Part shown: positions 14,801 to 19,014 of the stretch, one piece after another
Numbering within the stretch: the first letter of the stretch is position 1
How the letters are laid out: each line of letters starts with the position of its first letter
Source of the DNA: JAUSIF01 sp036556265
GTDB lineage: Bacteria; Pseudomonadota; Alphaproteobacteria; Rhizobiales; Xanthobacteraceae
NCBI GenBank assembly: GCA_036556265.1
Contig: DATBJU010000192.1
Location: forward strand, 1 to 19,014
Reading direction: 5' to 3'
Length of the DNA: 19,014 nt
Made by a program: the position numbers and the translations under genes
Notes under the pieces: generated by a model
What the model was told of the DNA's origin: nothing
The model's database searches: none
The model's input: the letters and a program-made list of their open reading frames with translations, nothing else

Positions 14801-15247
14801 ATGAGCGCCACCATCATCCGCCCCATCGGCAGGGACGAGCGCGTCAATTGGGAGGCCCTCTGGCAGGGCTATCTTCAGTTCTACGAGGCTCCACAGACGC
14901 CGGACGCGACCGACGCAGCTTGGTTGCGGCTGCATGACCCCGCCGAGCCGATGCACGGATTGGGCGCATACGCCAACGGAAAGCTGCTCGGCATCGTGCA
15001 CTATCTTTTCCACCGCTCGTTCTGGACGGTGGGCAACTATTGCTATCTGCAGGACTTGTTCGTGTTGCCGGAGGCGCGCGGCAAAGGGATCGGTAGAGCC
15101 TTGATCGAGGCGGTTTACGACCGCGCCCGCGTGGCGGGTGCGAGCCGCGTATACTGGTTGACCCAGGAAGGGAACGCCACCGCGCGAGCGCTTTACGACA
15201 AGCTGGCCGAGCGCTCCGGCTTCATTCAATATCGAAGGATATTTTGA
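14801..15247 (+). CDS. GNAT-family N-acetyltransferase
   Basis: This 148-residue acetyltransferase has the acetyl-CoA pyrophosphate loop ARGKGIGRAL at 92-101, after the central strand YLQDLFVLPE, and the C-terminal NATARALYDKLAE (125-137) that packs on the cofactor in this family. The N-terminus IIRPIGRDERVNWEALWQGY is typical of GNATs that act on small molecules or protein N-termini, but the acceptor cannot be read from the sequence. GGAGGAG about 4-5 bases before ATG 14801 fixes the start. It lies 25 bp upstream of recJ on the same strand, so the two are probably co-transcribed. No functional link to RecJ is known to me. Confidence 0.92.
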   Translation: MSATIIRPIGRDERVNWEALWQGYLQFYEAPQTPDATDAAWLRLHDPAEPMHGLGAYANGKLLGIVHYLFHRSFWTVGNYCYLQDLFVLPEARGKGIGRALIEAVYDRARVAGASRVYWLTQEGNATARALYDKLAERSGFIQYRRIF

Positions 15248-15272
15248 GTCGCGGCCAAGCCGCGAGCGAACC

Positions 15273-17099
15273 ATGAGCGCGTTGCCAGTTCCACAACATG
15301 CCGAGCGCGCTTTCCTCGGCGTAGAGCGATCTTTCACGGGCCGTATCTGGCGCGATCGTCTCGACGCACGCGGAAGCGCCAACGCGCTCGCGATCGGCCA
15401 GCGCCACAGCCTGCCTGAGCTTCTCTGTCGCGTGCTCGCCGGCCGCCAGGTCGACCTCGACGAGGTTGCCGGCTATCTCGACCCGACGGTCAAACGCCTG
15501 ATGCCCGATCCGAGTCTCCTCACCGGCATGGACGCCGCGGCTGTACGCCTTGCCGATGCAGTCACGCGCGGCGAGCAAATCGCGATCCTTGGCGACTATG
15601 ACGTCGACGGAGCAACGTCGACGGCGCTCCTGGTTCGCGTGCTGCGCGCGGCGGGGCTCGATCCCTTCTTCCATATTCCCGATCGCCTGTTCGAGGGTTA
15701 CGGCCCGAACATCGAAGCGGTTCGCAAGATCGCCGAGCGCGGCGCACGCCTCCTCGTGACGGTTGACTGCGGCACGACAAGCACCGACGCACTTGCCGAA
15801 GCGAAACAACTCGGTCTCGACGTGGTCGTGCTGGATCATCACCAGGCGGGTGAGCGTCTGCCGCCCGCCCTTGCCCTCGTCAATCCGAACCGCGAGGACG
15901 ATCTATCGAACCTCGGTCATCTCGCCGCGGTCGGCGTGACCTTCATGACCGCAGTCGCCCTCGTTCGCGAGTTGCGCAAGCGCGGCCACTGGAACGGCGA
16001 ACGATCGGAGCCGGACCTTCTGCAATTTCTCGACCTCGTCGCCCTCGGGACAGTGGCGGACGTCGTGCCCCTCAAGGGGCTGAATCGGGCCTTCGTCACA
16101 AAAGGGCTCATTGCATTGCGTGCACGGGAGAACGTCGGCCTGCGCGCCCTGATGGATGTGTCGCGTCTGTCGGGCCCGCCCGCGCCGTTCCATCTCGCAT
16201 TCCTGCTCGGTCCTCGCATCAACGCCGGAGGCCGCATCGGCGACGCGACGCTCGGCACAAGGCTCCTCGTCTCCGACGATCCAGCCGAGACCGCAGCCAT
16301 CGCCGCCCGGCTCGACCAACTCAATCGCGAGCGCCAGGACCTCGAGAAGGCAACGCTTGAGGCGGCCGAAGCGGAGGCCCTCGCGTCGCTGGGTGCCGAA
16401 GAGAGGGGCGCGATCGTGCTGGCAAGCGGCGAGGGGTGGCATCCCGGGGTCGTCGGACTCGTCGCCGCCCGCCTGAAGGAGCGCTTCGGACGTCCGGCCT
16501 TTGCCATCGCGTTCCTAGGCCCGACCGGCACCGGCTCGGGTCGATCGATCCCGGGCGTTGATATGGGACGTGCGGTGCGCCACGCGGTCGAGGCGGGCCT
16601 GCTGGATAAGGGCGGCGGGCACGCGATGGCCGCAGGGTTGACTGTCAGCCGGGCGAAACTTGGAGCGTTGCGTGCTTACCTCGAGGAGCACTTGCGCGAG
16701 GCGGTCGAGACGGCGCGCTCGGCGGACCATCTCGCGATCGACGGTGCGATCACCGCCGGGGCGGCGACCGGCGAGCTGTGGTCGATGATCGACCGGGCCG
16801 GGCCTTTCGGTGCCGGGAACGCCGAGCCGGTCTTTGCGCTGGCTTCGCACTTCGTCGTGTTCGCGGACCCGGTTGGCTCCGCGCACGTGCGGCTGCGGCT
16901 CCGCGCCGGCGACGGCAAGCAGATCGGCGCGGTGGCGTTTCGCGCGCACGGGCGGCCCCTCGGTGACGCAATTCTTGCTGCGCGCGGTCGGCCGCTGCAC
17001 GTCGCCGGGACTCTTTCGCTCGATCGCTGGAACGGTCAGGAACGGGTTGAGATGCGCGTGCTCGATGCGGCGCCGGCCGAGCCGCTGGCGGCGCACTGA
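15273..17099 (+). CDS. recJ: single-stranded-DNA-specific 5'-3' exonuclease RecJ
   Basis: This 608-residue DHH-family nuclease degrades ssDNA 5' to 3' in RecF-pathway recombination, base excision and mismatch repair. The metal-binding motifs are ILGDYDVDGATST (105-117), VDCGTTS (164-170) and LDHHQAGE with DHH at 188-190. Downstream come LLGPRINAGGRIGD and, in the DHHA1 domain, GGGHAMAAGLTV. The last ~120 residues form an OB-fold-like segment (GPFGAGNAEPVFAL onward). The length is in the normal range. ATG 15273 has only a weak GCGAG upstream. The gene ends 133 bp before a convergent minus-strand gene, with a palindromic repeat between them. Confidence 0.96.
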   Translation: MSALPVPQHAERAFLGVERSFTGRIWRDRLDARGSANALAIGQRHSLPELLCRVLAGRQVDLDEVAGYLDPTVKRLMPDPSLLTGMDAAAVRLADAVTRGEQIAILGDYDVDGATSTALLVRVLRAAGLDPFFHIPDRLFEGYGPNIEAVRKIAERGARLLVTVDCGTTSTDALAEAKQLGLDVVVLDHHQAGERLPPALALVNPNREDDLSNLGHLAAVGVTFMTAVALVRELRKRGHWNGERSEPDLLQFLDLVALGTVADVVPLKGLNRAFVTKGLIALRARENVGLRALMDVSRLSGPPAPFHLAFLLGPRINAGGRIGDATLGTRLLVSDDPAETAAIAARLDQLNRERQDLEKATLEAAEAEALASLGAEERGAIVLASGEGWHPGVVGLVAARLKERFGRPAFAIAFLGPTGTGSGRSIPGVDMGRAVRHAVEAGLLDKGGGHAMAAGLTVSRAKLGALRAYLEEHLREAVETARSADHLAIDGAITAGAATGELWSMIDRAGPFGAGNAEPVFALASHFVVFADPVGSAHVRLRLRAGDGKQIGAVAFRAHGRPLGDAILAARGRPLHVAGTLSLDRWNGQERVEMRVLDAAPAEPLAAH

Positions 17100-17120
17100 G
17101 AATCTCGCGCGCTACAGCCC

Positions 17121-17217
17121 GTAGGGTGGGTTAGCGCCGAAGGCGCGCAACCCACCGGCTGAGTTTTCCGGGAGCCCAGATGGTGGGTTACGGCGCTTCG
17201 CGCCTAACCCACCCTAC
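17121..17217. repeat. palindromic GTAGGGTGGGTTA repeat between convergent genes
   Basis: GTAGGGTGGGTTA (17121-17133) is the exact reverse complement of TAACCCACCCTAC (17205-17217). Each half also folds alone: GGTGGGTT (17125-17132) with AACCCACC (17149-17156) around GCGCC/GGCGC, and GGTGGGTT (17182-17189) with AACCCACC (17206-17213) around GGCGC/GCGCC. This is a widespread dispersed repeat motif in alphaproteobacteria and some other phyla. Placed between recJ and the convergent gene ending at 17232, it could stop transcription from both sides, although no T-tract is seen. Confidence 0.85.
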
Positions 17218-17231
17218 AGGCTAGCAAAGCG

Positions 17232-17540
17232 TCAACGCTCGGGCAGCGGCGTCGAGATCGGCACGCAGTTGCGACGGCCCGCCATCAGGCATTCCTCGAT
17301 CTGCGCGTTCTTCCGCATCGTCTCGAGCAACCAAACGGTGCTGACGATGAACAGCACGAGAAATGCCGCGATCACGAGCAGCGCGCGCGTGCTTACGATG
17401 TAGTCGTCCGGATCGAAGTCCTGCGGACGGGACCGCCGCGCGGTCGGGCGCGGCTTACGCCGCGCGACCCACGGAAGCGGGATGATCTTGGCAGCCCGCT
17501 CGTCCCGCTCGCCGGCCTTTGGAATGCGCATCCGAGCCAT
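17232..17540 (-). CDS. small single-pass membrane protein, unknown function
   Basis: This 102-residue protein starts at ATG 17538-17540; the open frame runs further upstream through the cytochrome gene but only these residues look coherent. The N-terminal half is basic (KAGERDERAAKIIPLPWVARRKPRPTA and more), followed by one membrane helix at about 52-73 (RALLVIAAFLVLFIVSTVWL) and a short C-terminal tail with two cysteines in ECLMAGRRNCVPI (83-95). By the positive-inside rule the basic part is cytoplasmic and the Cys tail periplasmic. It begins 17 bp after the cytochrome c gene on the same strand, suggesting one transcript. A role in cytochrome maturation or electron transfer is possible but unsupported. 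No clear Shine-Dalgarno is seen; a GTG two codons upstream is an alternative start. Confidence 0.72.
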   Translation of the reverse strand: MARMRIPKAGERDERAAKIIPLPWVARRKPRPTARRSRPQDFDPDDYIVSTRALLVIAAFLVLFIVSTVWLLETMRKNAQIEECLMAGRRNCVPISTPLPER

Positions 17541-17557
17541 GGTCACGCAGCCCCAGA

Positions 17558-17890
17558 TCAGCGCTTCCCGCGCAACGTGCCGAGGTAAGCGATGATCGCG
17601 GAAATTTCGTCGGGTTCGAACACGAACTCCGGCATGGCCGGATGGCCGCTCGACAGCCCTTCTCCGAGCGCCTCCTCCAACTGTTCGGGCTTGTACCGCT
17701 GCATCAGCGTGCCGAACGCGGGCGCCTCGGCGAGCGGGCTGCGTCCGGCAGGTCCGATCTGATGGCAACGGCTGCACTTGTCCGCCAGGATCGACTTGCC
17801 TTTCGCCTCAAGTTGCTCGGATGTCTGCGCCGCCACAGGACCGGCGACGCAGAGCGAGGCAAGGAGCGCAGCGACGACGATCCCACGCAT
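17558..17890 (-). CDS. small exported class I c-type cytochrome
   Basis: This 110-residue protein has a Sec signal peptide (MRGIVVAALLASLCVAGPVAA, cleavage near 21-22), a single haem-binding motif CSRCH at 39-43 and a likely axial Met86 in HPAMPEF. The C-terminal helix EISAIIAYLGTLRG is the classic packing helix of class I monohaem cytochromes. After export and haem attachment by the Ccm system it would carry electrons in the periplasm. The start at ATG 17888-17890 gives a clean signal peptide; an upstream ATG at 17936-17938 would add 16 polar residues. It is the first gene of a pair with the small membrane protein at 17232-17540 and diverges from the binding-protein gene at 18018. Its redox partner is not in the window. 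Confidence 0.92.
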   Translation of the reverse strand: MRGIVVAALLASLCVAGPVAAQTSEQLEAKGKSILADKCSRCHQIGPAGRSPLAEAPAFGTLMQRYKPEQLEEALGEGLSSGHPAMPEFVFEPDEISAIIAYLGTLRGKR

Positions 17891-18017
17891 CTTGGAGTCC
17901 CTGGGCCACGATTCCGAACGCCGCGTCAAAGAAAGCATGCATTATCAGATGGATAGCACGTCCATGCACCTGATGCCCCACTATCATAGGATCGCTTGGG
18001 GCCGGAGGACAGCCGTC

Positions 18018-19014
18018 GTGACGTCGCGTCAGTCTTTGCTTTTCGCCCTCTGTCTGGCACTTGCCGTCGCTGCGCCTCTGGTGGAGGCGCGTGCATGCCC
18101 GCCGGCGGATTGTCTCCGCGGCAAGACCATTTCGCTCATCGTCGGATACGGCGCCGGCGGCGGCTACGACGCCTATGCGCGCCTCATCGCGCCGGAACTG
18201 GAGCGCCGGATCGGGACCGCCGTGGTTGTTCGTAACCGGCCCGGTGCCGGCGGTCTGATCGCGCTGAACGATCTGGCGCGTACGGCGGGCGACGGCTTGA
18301 CGCTCGGCGTAGTGAACGTCGCTGCGGCGGTGGTGGCGCAGGGCCTTGCCACCGAAGCGGTGCGTTACGACATCGGCATGTTTCCGTGGCTTGCCGGCAT
18401 CGGCTTCGAGCAGCGCGCGCTGATCGTGGCGGCCGATCGCTCGACACCCCCATGGGACATCAAACGATCTGCCTCGTCGCGGGTCCGCTGGGCTGCGGGC
18501 GGCCCGAGCGACGAAATGGCGGTCAATGCCGCACTGCTGTCCGAGGCACTCGGCCTCTCGTCTCGGATCGTGACCGGCTACAAGGGCACGAACGAAGCGG
18601 TCCTGGGCCTCATCCGCGGCGAAGCAGACGCGGTCGTGATCTCGGCCGACACCGCGCGACAATACGCCAACACCCGCGCGATCAAGGCGATCGCCTTGAT
18701 GGCCTACACGCGCTCGCCGCTGTTTCCAGACACGCCCACGATCTTCGAAACCGTGACGCACGACAGGTCGGACCCCATGTGGCTGCGGCTCCTGATCGAT
18801 CTGTCGTCGCTTGGCCGGGGGCTTATTGCTCCGCCGGGCACACCGCACGAGCTCGCCGCGTATTTGCGTTCGGCACTTCACGATGTCCTGACCGAGGAGG
18901 GTTTTCTTCGACGGGCGAAAGCAGCGGGTCGCGAAATCGACTATCGGCCGCCGGGCGAGCTGGGCGATCGCGCCGCCGCGGCACTGGGCGTTTTGAGGAG
19001 CCAGCGCGAGCTCC
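18018..19014 (+). CDS. tripartite tricarboxylate transporter substrate-binding protein (Bug/TctC family), 3' end beyond window
   Basis: Direct translation gives 332 codons with no stop before the right edge. A signal peptide (TSRQSLLFALCLALAVAAPLVEARA) is followed by GKTISLIVGYGAGGGYDAYARLI, the Bug-family opening loop. Next come VVVRNRPGAGG (about residue 73 onward), WAAGGPSDEMAVNA, TGYKGTNEAVLGLIRGEADA and LIAPPGTPHELAAYL, all in family order. GTG 18018 is chosen because GGAGG (18004-18008) lies nine bases upstream. ATG 17973 is an in-frame alternative that would add 15 residues. The length is close to the family norm, so only a few residues are missing. Such proteins bind carboxylates in the periplasm for a TctAB-type permease, or act as solo sensors; no permease gene is visible here. 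Two Cys residues near the mature N-terminus (CPPADC) could form a disulphide. Confidence 0.9.
   Translation, partial: MTSRQSLLFALCLALAVAAPLVEARACPPADCLRGKTISLIVGYGAGGGYDAYARLIAPELERRIGTAVVVRNRPGAGGLIALNDLARTAGDGLTLGVVNVAAAVVAQGLATEAVRYDIGMFPWLAGIGFEQRALIVAADRSTPPWDIKRSASSRVRWAAGGPSDEMAVNAALLSEALGLSSRIVTGYKGTNEAVLGLIRGEADAVVISADTARQYANTRAIKAIALMAYTRSPLFPDTPTIFETVTHDRSDPMWLRLLIDLSSLGRGLIAPPGTPHELAAYLRSALHDVLTEEGFLRRAKAAGREIDYRPPGELGDRAAAALGVLRSQREL

Noticed and set aside
17808..18881. A 357-codon minus-strand open frame across the cytochrome start and the binding-protein gene
   Set aside because: The plus-strand Bug/TctC translation is convincing over the same bases, and the minus frame is Arg-rich without motifs.

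Overview
The window is GC-rich bacterial DNA packed with chromosomal genes. The proteins look alphaproteobacterial, most likely Hyphomicrobiales (Bradyrhizobium/Rhodopseudomonas/Xanthobacteraceae-like). Pointers are a class I PHA synthase beside a NodN-type MaoC hydratase, an AlaC-like aminotransferase followed by hom, glpX and recJ, a Bug/TctC-type binding protein, and palindromic intergenic repeats typical of this group. The lineage is an inference from protein style and repeat type; no rRNA or tRNA is present to confirm it.

Layout. Positions 1-3226 (minus strand): the start of a c-type cytochrome running off the left edge and carrying an in-frame stop, a small exported cysteine-containing protein, parE (topoisomerase IV subunit B) and a 99-residue conserved-looking small protein. 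Positions 3327-8071 (plus): agmatinase (speB), a P3B Mg2+-type P-ATPase (mgtA-like) and argC. Positions 8120-10446 (minus): phaC followed by a MaoC/NodN-like hydratase, a likely two-gene PHA/acyl-CoA unit. Positions 10562-17099 (plus): a small lipoprotein, alaC-like aminotransferase, hom, glpX, a GNAT acetyltransferase and recJ. Positions 17232-17890 (minus): a c-type cytochrome followed by a small membrane protein. Positions 18018-19014 (plus): a substrate-binding protein of the tripartite tricarboxylate family that runs off the right edge.

Functionally the window is mostly housekeeping and central metabolism: chromosome decatenation (ParE), recombination/repair (RecJ), polyamine and arginine metabolism (SpeB, ArgC), alanine and threonine/methionine branches (AlaC, Hom), gluconeogenesis or the Calvin cycle (GlpX) and carbon storage (PhaC). 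No coherent new system, phage, IS element, CRISPR array or tRNA was seen. The points of most interest are small: an amber codon just after the haem motif of the left-edge cytochrome; a well-spaced Shine-Dalgarno in front of an ATC codon upstream of the P-ATPase; a hairpin over the argC Shine-Dalgarno; a 15-bp tandem duplication over the argC stop; and three or four palindromic repeat elements in intergenic gaps. No gap between genes exceeds 300 bases. The three divergent gaps (3227-3326, 10447-10561, 17891-18017) must hold promoters, but I could not identify convincing -35/-10 boxes in them.
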